From positions 62,001 to 126,000 of the forward strand of contig NZ_JAPJIV010000019.1 of NCBI RefSeq assembly GCF_026241895.1: DNA of 64,000 nt, given 5' to 3'. The translations under genes were made by a program, and so were the position numbers. Source of the DNA: Pseudomonas sp. RIT-562. Lineage in GTDB: Bacteria > Pseudomonadota > Gammaproteobacteria > Pseudomonadales > Pseudomonadaceae. The notes beneath the pieces are model-generated. The model saw only the letters and a list, made by a program, of their open reading frames with translations, was not told where the DNA came from and searched no databases. Below are positions 42,828-49,145 of this stretch, one piece after another. The first letter of the stretch is position 1. Every line of letters begins with the position of its first letter.

Positions 42828-43165
42828 GATTCGTCCCTCCACCCTGGCACCGTCAATTCCCAGGCCAGGCTGCGGCGAATCGCAGCGTCGGGTTGACGCT
42901 CGCCACTTTCAATCAGGGCCAGATAAGACGGGCTGATGCCTACCGTGCGGGCGAGCGCCTCGATGGCGATGCCCTTGCCTTCGCGCAAACTGCGTAGTTG
43001 ATCCAGACCTGGAAGAATCTGGTCTGGTGTTGCCGCAGGAGGTTGTGGTGCGACCCGCGGCGAGGGTTGATCGATGCCTGCTGCTTTCAGTAGAGCCTGG
43101 TACTGAGCCCACGGCAAAACCGCATATTCGGGCTCGCCTTCGCGTGTGATTATCTGAATATCCAT
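42824..43165 (-). CDS. XRE-family regulator with Phd-like N terminus
   Basis: A 113-residue protein. The N-terminal ~30 residues (IITREGEPEYAVLPWAQYQA) read like the core of Phd/YefM antitoxins. After a proline-rich linker, residues ~55-105 form an XRE helix-turn-helix (IAIEALARTVGISPSYLALI). ATG 43165 has a GGGGAAG site; the longer open frame upstream is not credible. It is the first gene of an operon with an unknown gene and a Sel1 gene. It could be an antitoxin-type or autoregulatory repressor. Confidence 0.8.
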   Translation of the reverse strand: MDIQIITREGEPEYAVLPWAQYQALLKAAGIDQPSPRVAPQPPAATPDQILPGLDQLRSLREGKGIAIEALARTVGISPSYLALIESGERQPDAAIRRSLAWELTVPGWRDES

Positions 43166-43292
43166 GACTTCCCCGTAGGACAACGACACTTTGCGAGTCG
43201 GCACTTTTCCCTTGAAGTGTAATCCTAACAGCGACCGTGGTCGCGGACCAAGGTCACGAGGTGCATGAATATAGGGGTTATCGTCTATTGGA

Positions 43293-43748
43293 TCAGGGTT
43301 TTTTCGGCTTTTGCAGCTGAAGTTGCTCCGGCGTGTCAGGCAGCCGCTCAACCACCGCGAGCTTCTCTGGCAACTGGCGCTTGCGCCACGCACGAAATGC
43401 CGACAGCTCGTCGTCCAGCACTTTCATCAACCAGGCCAGCACCGCGATGTCGTCGAGCATGCCGAACATGGGGATGAAGTCCGGGATCGCATCTACCGGG
43501 CTCAGGAAATACATCAGGCCGGCCACCACCGAAATCAGCGCTTTGGGGCTGATGGCCCGGTACTCTCCACGCCAATAGGCCAGGCACAATGCCTGCAGCA
43601 GGCGCAGGTCGTCCTTGAGCTTACCCAGACGGTTGCCCTGGCTGGCACCTTTGCTGGCGACGGCGAACAACAGGGTGGGCAATCGACCGCGGGCAAGCAG
43701 TCGACCGGCCAATGGCAGGAAACGGGCAAAATTCCAGGGTGCTTTCAT
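43293..43748 (-). CDS. YkvA-family (DUF1232) membrane protein
   Basis: A 151-residue protein with the DUF1232 core SPVDAIPDFIPMFGMLDDIA flanked by hydrophobic helices (ALISVVAGLMYFL before, VLAWLMKVL after). The family is widespread and of unknown function. ATG 43748 has a GGGAGGAAAT site; an upstream in-frame start would run through the palindrome at 43767-43791. The gene may be separate from the XRE operon, 127 bp downstream. Confidence 0.85.
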   Translation of the reverse strand: MKAPWNFARFLPLAGRLLARGRLPTLLFAVASKGASQGNRLGKLKDDLRLLQALCLAYWRGEYRAISPKALISVVAGLMYFLSPVDAIPDFIPMFGMLDDIAVLAWLMKVLDDELSAFRAWRKRQLPEKLAVVERLPDTPEQLQLQKPKKP

Positions 43749-43766
43749 ATTTCCTCCCGCTGAAAT

Positions 43767-43791
43767 GTTATCCACACAAATTGTGGATAAC
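43767..43791. promoter_or_regulatory. Inverted pair of DnaA boxes
   Basis: GTTATCCACA-N5-TGTGGATAAC contains two perfect TTATCCACA boxes (43768-43776 on plus, 43790-43782 on minus). It lies 19 bp upstream of the YkvA gene start, in its leader or promoter. DnaA could regulate this gene, or the palindrome may serve another factor. Confidence 0.6.
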
Positions 43792-43996
43792 CTTGTGAAC
43801 AGAGCTGCATTTTGCCGCTGAAGCCCCCGTTTCATAAGGGCTGAGCTCAGATCGGGCGTTTTTTACTCACATAAAAAAACCCAACATTTCATTGACTTGG
43901 CGCCTCGGCGCGGCTAGCGCAAGCGTCTTCAAAGGCTATGACTGCAACCTGCCCCTTCGGTTCGTTTTGTTTGGCCGCGGCAAATCCCGAATGCAA

Positions 43997-44022
43997 CAAC
44001 GCCCCGCATGAGCGAGGCGTTG
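43997..44022 (-). terminator. Hairpin after the FKBP gene
   Basis: CAACGCC pairs with GGCGTTG, extended by CGC/GCG with one mismatch, 18 bp after the FKBP stop. There is little T-run. Confidence 0.6.
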
Positions 44023-44040
44023 ATTTACAGCAGACGCAAG

Positions 44041-44757
44041 TTACTTGGCTGCGTCGTCCTGTTTTGCCGGATCCTTGATCGCCAGCAGTTCCAGGTCGAA
44101 TACCAGCACCGAGTTGGCCGGAATTGCCGGGCTTGGGCTTTGCGCGCCGTAAGCCAGTTCGCTTGGAATGTAGAGCTTGTACTTCTCGCCAACGTGCATC
44201 AGTTGCAGGCCTTCGACCCAACCCGGGATCACGCCGCTAACTGGCAGATCGATCGGGCTGCCACGCTCGACGGAGCTGTCGAATACGGTGCCGTTAGTCA
44301 GGGTACCGGTGTAGTGAACAGTCACTACGTCGGTTGGCTTAGGCTGGGCACCGTCGGCTTTCTTGACGACTTCGTACTGCAGGCCAGAAGCAGTGGTGGT
44401 GACACCCGCTTTCTTGGCATTGTCTTCGAGGAATTTCTTGCCAGCGGACGCCGACTCTTCGCTCATTTTGGCCATGCGCTCTTCAGCACGCTTCTGCAGC
44501 GCAGCGAAGGCTTCGACCAGCTCTTCATCCTTCAGCTTCTGTTCTTTCTTGCCAACGGCATCTTCGATGCCCTGGGCAACGGCTTTGGAGTCCAGATCAT
44601 CCATGCCTTCCTGAGCCAGGCTCTTGCCCATGTTCAGGCCAATCCCGTAGGAAGCTTTTTGCGCCGGGGTTTTCAGCTCTACGCTGGTCTGCGAATCACA
44701 ACCCGCAAGTACCAGGCTAACCAGGGCCACCGCCGCCGCCAACCGATGCTGTTTCAT
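44041..44757 (-). CDS. Lipoprotein FKBP-type peptidyl-prolyl isomerase
   Basis: A 238-residue FkpA/Mip-like isomerase with a lipoprotein signal (SLVLAGC, Cys20), an N-terminal helical dimerisation domain (about 25-120), and an FKBP domain (about 125-230: VTVHYTGTLTNGTVFDSS, GWVEGLQLMHVGEKYKLYIP, LVFDLELL). It assists folding of periplasmic proteins and is anchored to a membrane. PAO1 has the same gene beside the tRNA-Val/Asp genes and rdgC (PA3262, from memory). Confidence 0.92.
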   Translation of the reverse strand: MKQHRLAAAVALVSLVLAGCDSQTSVELKTPAQKASYGIGLNMGKSLAQEGMDDLDSKAVAQGIEDAVGKKEQKLKDEELVEAFAALQKRAEERMAKMSEESASAGKKFLEDNAKKAGVTTTASGLQYEVVKKADGAQPKPTDVVTVHYTGTLTNGTVFDSSVERGSPIDLPVSGVIPGWVEGLQLMHVGEKYKLYIPSELAYGAQSPSPAIPANSVLVFDLELLAIKDPAKQDDAAK

Positions 44758-44986
44758 GCTATTTCCTTGTTCATGCGCCTAAAGGGCAATCGAGTAAAGC
44801 CGCGAGCTTATCAGGCGGCCACGACCAATGGCTACCGGCATGAGAGCAGGAAACATCTGATAAGTTCAGGTGTTGTAACGCATTTCGGGATTCTGCGGGT
44901 GAAGCTTCTGTCATCTTCTTCCCACAGCGACGATTGTCTTGCGCCGGTGCAATGACACGGTCAGGGCAAATGGCAAATCGCAGACG

Positions 44987-45014
44987 AAAAAAAGCCCGCA
45001 CTAGGCGGGCTTTT
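44987..45014 (-). terminator. Terminator of the first tRNA operon
   Basis: AAAAAGCCCGC-ACTAG-GCGGGCTTTT; on the minus strand the stem is followed by a long T-run, downstream of tRNA-Asp copy 1. Confidence 0.9.
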
Positions 45015-45054
45015 CCGTGGTGACCTGGCGTTCAGCGTTCCAGGTTACCGAATA

Positions 45055-45131
45055 TGGCGCAGCGGACGGGACTCGAACCCGCGACCCCCGGCGTGACAGG
45101 CCGGTATTCTAACCGACTGAACTACCGCTGC
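45055..45131 (-). tRNA. tRNA-Asp (GTC), copy 1
   Basis: A 77-nt cloverleaf including encoded CCA. The acceptor GCAGCGG pairs with CCGCTGC, the anticodon loop reads CTGTCAC (GTC), and the T-arm GGTTCGAGTCC is standard. It follows tRNA-Val by 19 nt on the minus strand. Confidence 0.97.
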
Positions 45132-45150
45132 GCGAAACGCTTGAAACGAA

Positions 45151-45226
45151 TGGTGGGTGATGACGGGATCGAACCGCCGACATTCTGCTTGTAAGGCAGA
45201 CGCTCTCCCAGCTGAGCTAATCACCC
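45151..45226 (-). tRNA. tRNA-Val (TAC), copy 1
   Basis: A 76-nt cloverleaf with encoded CCA; acceptor GGGTGAT pairs with ATCACCC, anticodon TAC, D-loop AGCTCAGCTGGGAGAGC. First gene of the Val-Asp pair. Confidence 0.97.
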
Positions 45227-45246
45227 TTCGCTTCGTTACGGGACGC

Positions 45247-45276
45247 ATTATGCCACAAGTTTTCGTAATGTGTTGA
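45247..45276 (-). promoter_or_regulatory. Possible promoter of tRNA pair 1
   Basis: On the minus strand, CATAAT (45252-45247) lies 18 nt from a weak TCAACA (45276-45271). The sequence differs from the promoter of pair 2, so the pairs may be controlled separately. Confidence 0.4.
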
Positions 45277-45357
45277 TTTAATTGAATATTTTTTCAAATA
45301 AATCCGAAAACCAGTAAAACGACACATCCTGCAGGAACAACGTACAAACTTGAGGCA

Positions 45358-45383
45358 GAAAAAAACCCGCCTAAGCGGGCTTT
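45358..45383 (-). terminator. Terminator of the second tRNA operon
   Basis: GAAAAAAACCCGC-CTAA-GCGGGCTTTCC; stem plus T-run on the minus strand, downstream of tRNA-Asp copy 2. Confidence 0.85.
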
Positions 45384-45423
45384 CCGTGGTGACCTGGCGT
45401 TCAGCGTTCCAGGTTACCGAATA

Positions 45424-45500
45424 TGGCGCAGCGGACGGGACTCGAACCCGCGACCCCCGGCGTGACAGGCCGGTATTCTAACCGACTGAACTACCGCTGC
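45424..45500 (-). tRNA. tRNA-Asp (GTC), copy 2
   Basis: Identical to copy 1 across the 77-nt gene, including CCA. The ~40 bp downstream, with a hairpin (GGTAACCTGG ... CCAGGTCACC), is also the same in both copies. Confidence 0.97.
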
Positions 45501-45519
45501 GCGTAACACTGAATGCGAA

Positions 45520-45595
45520 TGGTGGGTGATGACGGGATCGAACCGCCGACATTCTGCTTGTAAGGCAGACGCTCTCCCAGCTGAGCTAATCACCC
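45520..45595 (-). tRNA. tRNA-Val (TAC), copy 2
   Basis: Identical to copy 1 (76 nt with CCA, anticodon TAC). The Val-Asp spacer is 19 nt in both pairs but differs in sequence. Confidence 0.97.
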
Positions 45596-45616
45596 TTCAC
45601 GTTCGGTGTGGCGCGC

Positions 45617-45645
45617 ATTCTACGGAGCACCCCGGACTCTGGCAA
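45617..45645 (-). promoter_or_regulatory. Promoter of tRNA pair 2
   Basis: On the minus strand, TTGCCA (45645-45640), a 17-nt spacer and TAGAAT (45622-45617), followed by a GC-rich GCGCGCC discriminator typical of stable-RNA promoters under stringent control. Confidence 0.7.
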
Positions 45646-45756
45646 GCACTTTTTTAATTAATTTTCCGAGGCCTTCCAAAGGCTTAGAGAAGGGTTGGCC
45701 TATGGCACCGCGAAGAGAATAATGCCCCCCTTTGCATATAAGGAGAGACTCACCCC

Positions 45757-46677
45757 ATGTGGTTCAAAAACCTGCTTATCTATCGCCTGACCCAAGATCT
45801 GCCTTTTGATGCCGAGGCGTTGGAAACTGCACTGGCCACCAAACAGGCGCGTCCATGTGCAAGCCAGGAGTTGACCACCTACGGTTTTGTTGCGCCGTTC
45901 GGCAAGGGCGAAGATGCGCCCCTGGTCCATGTCAGCGGTGACTTCCTGCTGATCTCGGCTCGCAAGGAAGAGCGCATTCTTCCAGGCAGCGTCGTGCGTG
46001 ACGCGGTCAAGGAAAAGGTCGAGGAGATCGAGGCCGAGCAGATGCGCAAGGTCTATAAGAAGGAACGCGACCAGATCAAGGATGAAATCATCCAGGCCTT
46101 CCTGCCTCGCGCATTTATCCGTCGTTCGTCGACCTTCGCTGCCATCGCACCAAAACAGGGGCTGATCCTGGTCAACTCCGCCAGCCCGAAACGTGCCGAA
46201 GACCTGCTTTCCACCTTGCGCGAAGTCATTGGCACGCTGCCGGTGCGCCCGCTGACCGTAAAAATGTCGCCGACCGCCACCATGACCGAATGGGTCACCA
46301 CCCAGAAAGCTGCGGACGACTTCTTCGTGCTGGACGAATGCGAGCTGCGTGACACCCATGAAGATGGCGGCATCGTGCGTTGCAAGCGTCAGGACCTGAC
46401 CAGCGAAGAAATCCAGTTGCACTTGAGCACCGGCAAGGTGGTCACCCAGCTGTCGCTGGCCTGGCAGGACAAACTGTCTTTCGTCCTCGACGACAAGATG
46501 GTGGTCAAGCGCCTGAAGTTCGAGGATCTGTTGCAGGATCAGGCGGAACAGGACGGCGGCGAAGAAGCCCTCGGCCAGCTGGATGCCAGTTTCACCTTGA
46601 TGATGCTGACATTTGGCGACTTCCTGCCGGCGCTGGTGGAAGCGTTGGGTGGGGAAGAGCTTCCCCAGGGAATCTAA
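45757..46677 (+). CDS. rdgC: Recombination-associated protein RdgC
   Basis: A 306-residue nucleoid-associated protein that forms a DNA-encircling dimeric ring and restrains RecA. It begins MWFKNLLIYRLTQDLPFD, has the family segments YGFVAPFGKG and LPRAFIRRSSTFAA, and the usual length. An AAGGAGAG site lies before ATG 45757. A REP pair separates it from the next gene. PAO1 has rdgC in the same place (PA3263, from memory). Confidence 0.95.
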   Translation: MWFKNLLIYRLTQDLPFDAEALETALATKQARPCASQELTTYGFVAPFGKGEDAPLVHVSGDFLLISARKEERILPGSVVRDAVKEKVEEIEAEQMRKVYKKERDQIKDEIIQAFLPRAFIRRSSTFAAIAPKQGLILVNSASPKRAEDLLSTLREVIGTLPVRPLTVKMSPTATMTEWVTTQKAADDFFVLDECELRDTHEDGGIVRCKRQDLTSEEIQLHLSTGKVVTQLSLAWQDKLSFVLDDKMVVKRLKFEDLLQDQAEQDGGEEALGQLDASFTLMMLTFGDFLPALVEALGGEELPQGI

Positions 46678-46694
46678 AGTCTGGTGATGTCCCC

Positions 46695-46783
46695 TGTGGG
46701 AGCGGGCTTGCTCGCGAAGGCGGTGTTTCAGTTAATGAATACTTACCTGGCACACCGCCTTCGCGAGCAAGCCCGCTCCCACA
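46695..46783. repeat. REP inverted pair
   Basis: A perfect 32-bp inverted repeat (46695-46726 with 46752-46783) of the TGTGGGAGCGGGCTTGCTCG type, between two co-directional genes. Confidence 0.88.
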
Positions 46784-46822
46784 TTTGGAACGTCGTGCAA
46801 CTTCAAAAATAAGGATCAGGCC

Positions 46823-47788
46823 ATGCGCGCACTGGCTGCACTGAGTCGCTTCGTCGGCAACACCTTCGCTTACTGGGTACTGATTTTCGCCGTGGTAGCG
46901 TTCCTCCAGCCCGCGTGGTTCGTCGGCCTCAAGGTGGCCATTGTGCCGCTGCTGGGGCTGGTGATGTTCGGCATGGGCCTGACCCTCAAGCTCGATGACT
47001 TCGCCGAGGTCGCGCGCCACCCGTGGCGCGTGGCCCTGGGCGTAGTCGCACATTTCGTGATCATGCCTGGCATGGCGTGGTTACTCTGTCAGGTTTTCCA
47101 CTTGCCTGCAGAAATCGCCGTCGGCGTGATCCTGGTCGGCTGCTGCCCGAGCGGCACCTCCTCGAACGTCATGACCTGGCTGGCCCGCGGCGACCTGGCG
47201 TTGTCGGTAGCCATCGCGGCGGTGACCACCCTCCTCGCCCCGTTGCTGACCCCGGCGCTTATCTGGCTGCTGGCCTCAGCCTGGTTGCCGGTCTCCTTCA
47301 TGGAGCTGTTCTGGTCGATCCTGCAAGTGGTGTTGCTGCCGATCGTCCTCGGCGTGCTGGCCCAGCGCGTGCTCGGCGAGCGGGTTCGTCACGCGGTGGA
47401 AGTGCTGCCGCTGATTTCGGTGGTGAGCATTGTGATCATCGTTGCCGCTGTGGTGGCGGCCAGCCAGGCGAAGATTGCCGAATCGGGCCTGTTGATCATG
47501 GCGGTGGTAATGCTGCACAACAGCTTCGGTTATCTGCTGGGTTATTTCACCGGGCGCCTGTTCAAGCTTCCACTGGCCCAGCGTAAATCCCTGGCGCTGG
47601 AGGTGGGCATGCAGAACTCCGGTTTGGGTGCCGCGCTGGCCAGCGCGCATTTCTCGCCGCTGGCAGCGGTGCCGAGTGCGTTGTTCAGTGTGTGGCACAA
47701 CATTTCCGGGGCGCTGCTCTCGACCTGGTTCCGGCGAATGAGTGAAAAACAGGATCGCGAGATCGCAGCGCGGCAAGCCGCTGACTGA
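46823..47788 (+). CDS. BASS-family (bile acid:sodium symporter-type) transporter
   Basis: A 321-residue inner-membrane protein with nine to ten helices and the BASS signature segments GCCPSGTSSNVMTWLARGDLA (split here as GCCPSGTSSN and VMTWLARGDL) and EVGMQNSGLGAALA. Members move pantothenate, pyruvate or organic anions with sodium; the substrate is not predictable. An AAGGATCAGG site precedes ATG 46823. Confidence 0.88.
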   Translation: MRALAALSRFVGNTFAYWVLIFAVVAFLQPAWFVGLKVAIVPLLGLVMFGMGLTLKLDDFAEVARHPWRVALGVVAHFVIMPGMAWLLCQVFHLPAEIAVGVILVGCCPSGTSSNVMTWLARGDLALSVAIAAVTTLLAPLLTPALIWLLASAWLPVSFMELFWSILQVVLLPIVLGVLAQRVLGERVRHAVEVLPLISVVSIVIIVAAVVAASQAKIAESGLLIMAVVMLHNSFGYLLGYFTGRLFKLPLAQRKSLALEVGMQNSGLGAALASAHFSPLAAVPSALFSVWHNISGALLSTWFRRMSEKQDREIAARQAAD

Positions 47789-47823
47789 GTTGGAAACTTG
47801 ATCGCCCGGTTAATAATGGGCAC

Positions 47824-47829
47824 TATACT
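47824..47829 (+). promoter_or_regulatory. -10 box of the sugE transcript
   Basis: TATACT, placed 7 bp before the first riboswitch hairpin. I see no good -35 at 16-18 nt. Confidence 0.45.
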
Positions 47830-47835
47830 GCGCAT

Positions 47836-47900
47836 CGCGAGGACGACCTTGCGGCTCGATCGAGTCATTATCTGGGGACGACCCCGTCAATCGATGGAGG
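47836..47900 (+). promoter_or_regulatory. Guanidine-II (mini-ykkC) riboswitch
   Basis: Two hairpins each carry an ACGA loop. Hairpin 1: CGCGAGG-ACGA-CCTTGCG (47836-47853). Hairpin 2: GGGG-ACGA-CCCC (47874-47885). They are 20 nt apart, and GGAGG (47896-47900) follows before ATG 47907. This is the established guanidine-II architecture, where guanidinium joins the two loops and frees the ribosome site. It controls a guanidinium exporter gene, as known for this class. Confidence 0.93.
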
Positions 47901-47906
47901 TCTCAC

Positions 47907-48221
47907 ATGTCCTGGATCATTCTGTTCTTCGCCGGCCTGTTTGAAGTCGGCTGGGCGGTCGGCCTGAAGTACACCGATGGTTTCAGTCGGCCGCTGCCCA
48001 CCGCCCTGACCATTGCGGCCATGGCCATCAGCCTTGGTCTGCTGGGGCTGGCGATGAAGGAGCTGCCGCTGGGCACCGCCTATGCCATCTGGACAGGCGT
48101 CGGCGCGGTCGGCACGGTCATCGCCGGAATCATTCTGTTTGGCGAGTCGATGGCGTTGTTCAGGCTGGCCAGTGTCGCCCTGATCATCGCTGGCCTGGTC
48201 GGACTCAAGATCAGCGCCTGA
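47907..48221 (+). CDS. sugE: SugE/Gdx guanidinium exporter (SMR family)
   Basis: A small multidrug-resistance-family protein of 104 residues with four helices and the conserved membrane Glu of the first one (LFFAGLFEVGWAVGLKYTDG, Glu13). The GWAVGLKYT segment marks the SugE/Gdx subgroup, which exports guanidinium in exchange for protons rather than broad drugs. The upstream guanidine-II riboswitch confirms the substrate. Confidence 0.94.
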   Translation: MSWIILFFAGLFEVGWAVGLKYTDGFSRPLPTALTIAAMAISLGLLGLAMKELPLGTAYAIWTGVGAVGTVIAGIILFGESMALFRLASVALIIAGLVGLKISA

Positions 48222-48237
48222 GCAATCAGCCCGCCAT

Positions 48238-48285
48238 GAAAAAGCCCGCCCCGTCGTCGACCCAGACAGCGGGGCGGGCTTTTTT
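48238..48285. terminator. Bidirectional terminator after sugE
   Basis: GAAAAAGCCCGCCCCG pairs with CGGGGCGGGCTTTTTT around an 18-nt loop, between convergent genes. Confidence 0.93.
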
Positions 48286-48303
48286 ACACCGGGTCACTGC
48301 CGA

Positions 48304-49098
48304 TCAACTTTCCGCCAGCGCCATGCGCTCACGCGTAACCGGTGCCCGTTCCGCCAACTCAAGCACCATGCACCGTTCCAGGAACAGGTACATGTAGTCA
48401 TAGCTCTTGCAGATAGCCTGGCGCAACTCTGCCTGCAGCGCCTGGCTCGGATTCAGGCCTGCCAGGGTACAGATGATTTCCAGCGCCTCCCACGGATGGG
48501 CGTCGTCGTACTGGGCGTGCATCTTCAGCCACTTCATCGCGCGCTTGCGCTCCTCCTCAGGGAAGGATGCTGCGTACACGCCATTGGAACAGACCACGGC
48601 CGACCACTCCCCTGTCGCCCCTTCAATGGCGTAGTTGGTAGCGGCAATGGCCACGATCAGTGAATCGGACGAGCTGGTGTGCCAGCACCAGTGGCTCAAC
48701 GCATGGAGTTCCGGGGCGACACTTTGTGCCTGCAATTCTTCCAGGGTTACGCCATGCGCACGGCTCCAGTGCACCCAGTAGTCGGCATGATTAAGTTCTA
48801 CCCGAATATTGCGCATCAACCAACGGCGCGCCATGTCCTCGCCAGGGTGGCGGGCAAAGCGCGTCTTGGTCAGGTTCTGCGCCATATACAAAGCAAACTG
48901 TTCAACCACCGGCCAGCCACCAATAAGGTAGTGGCGCATGGTCTTCGCACTGAGCTTGTTGTCACGCAGTCGTTGATAGAGTTCATGTTCAACTACCCGG
49001 CGCTTGTTCTCGCTGCAATCCTGAATCAGCCGCTGGGCCCAGGCTGGATAACTTGCAGCTTCCATGAGAGGTCCGGTTCTGATGAATGTGTCGATCAC
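48304..49098 (-). CDS. TenA/PqqC-like haem-oxygenase-fold protein
   Basis: A 264-residue all-helical protein of the TENA/THI-4/PqqC and haem-oxygenase-like diiron group. Candidate metal or catalytic residues fall at regular helix positions: RRVVEHELY, GWPVVEQFALY, RVELNHADYWVHW and YDDAHPWEAL. Thiaminase activity is not supported, since the TenA active-site cysteine pattern is not evident; such proteins are often annotated as iron-containing redox enzymes. GTG 49098 has an AAAGGAG site. There is no clear metabolic partner in the neighbourhood. Confidence 0.75.
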   Translation of the reverse strand: MIDTFIRTGPLMEAASYPAWAQRLIQDCSENKRRVVEHELYQRLRDNKLSAKTMRHYLIGGWPVVEQFALYMAQNLTKTRFARHPGEDMARRWLMRNIRVELNHADYWVHWSRAHGVTLEELQAQSVAPELHALSHWCWHTSSSDSLIVAIAATNYAIEGATGEWSAVVCSNGVYAASFPEEERKRAMKWLKMHAQYDDAHPWEALEIICTLAGLNPSQALQAELRQAICKSYDYMYLFLERCMVLELAERAPVTRERMALAES

Positions 49099-49145
49099 TG
49101 TCGAGCTCCTTTTGATTGTGATTTTTTAAGGATCGGCAAGATGTT

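Noticed and set aside
45045..45248. 67-codon open frame over the tRNA genes
   Set aside because: It is a translation of tRNA-Val and tRNA-Asp copy 1, a common false gene.
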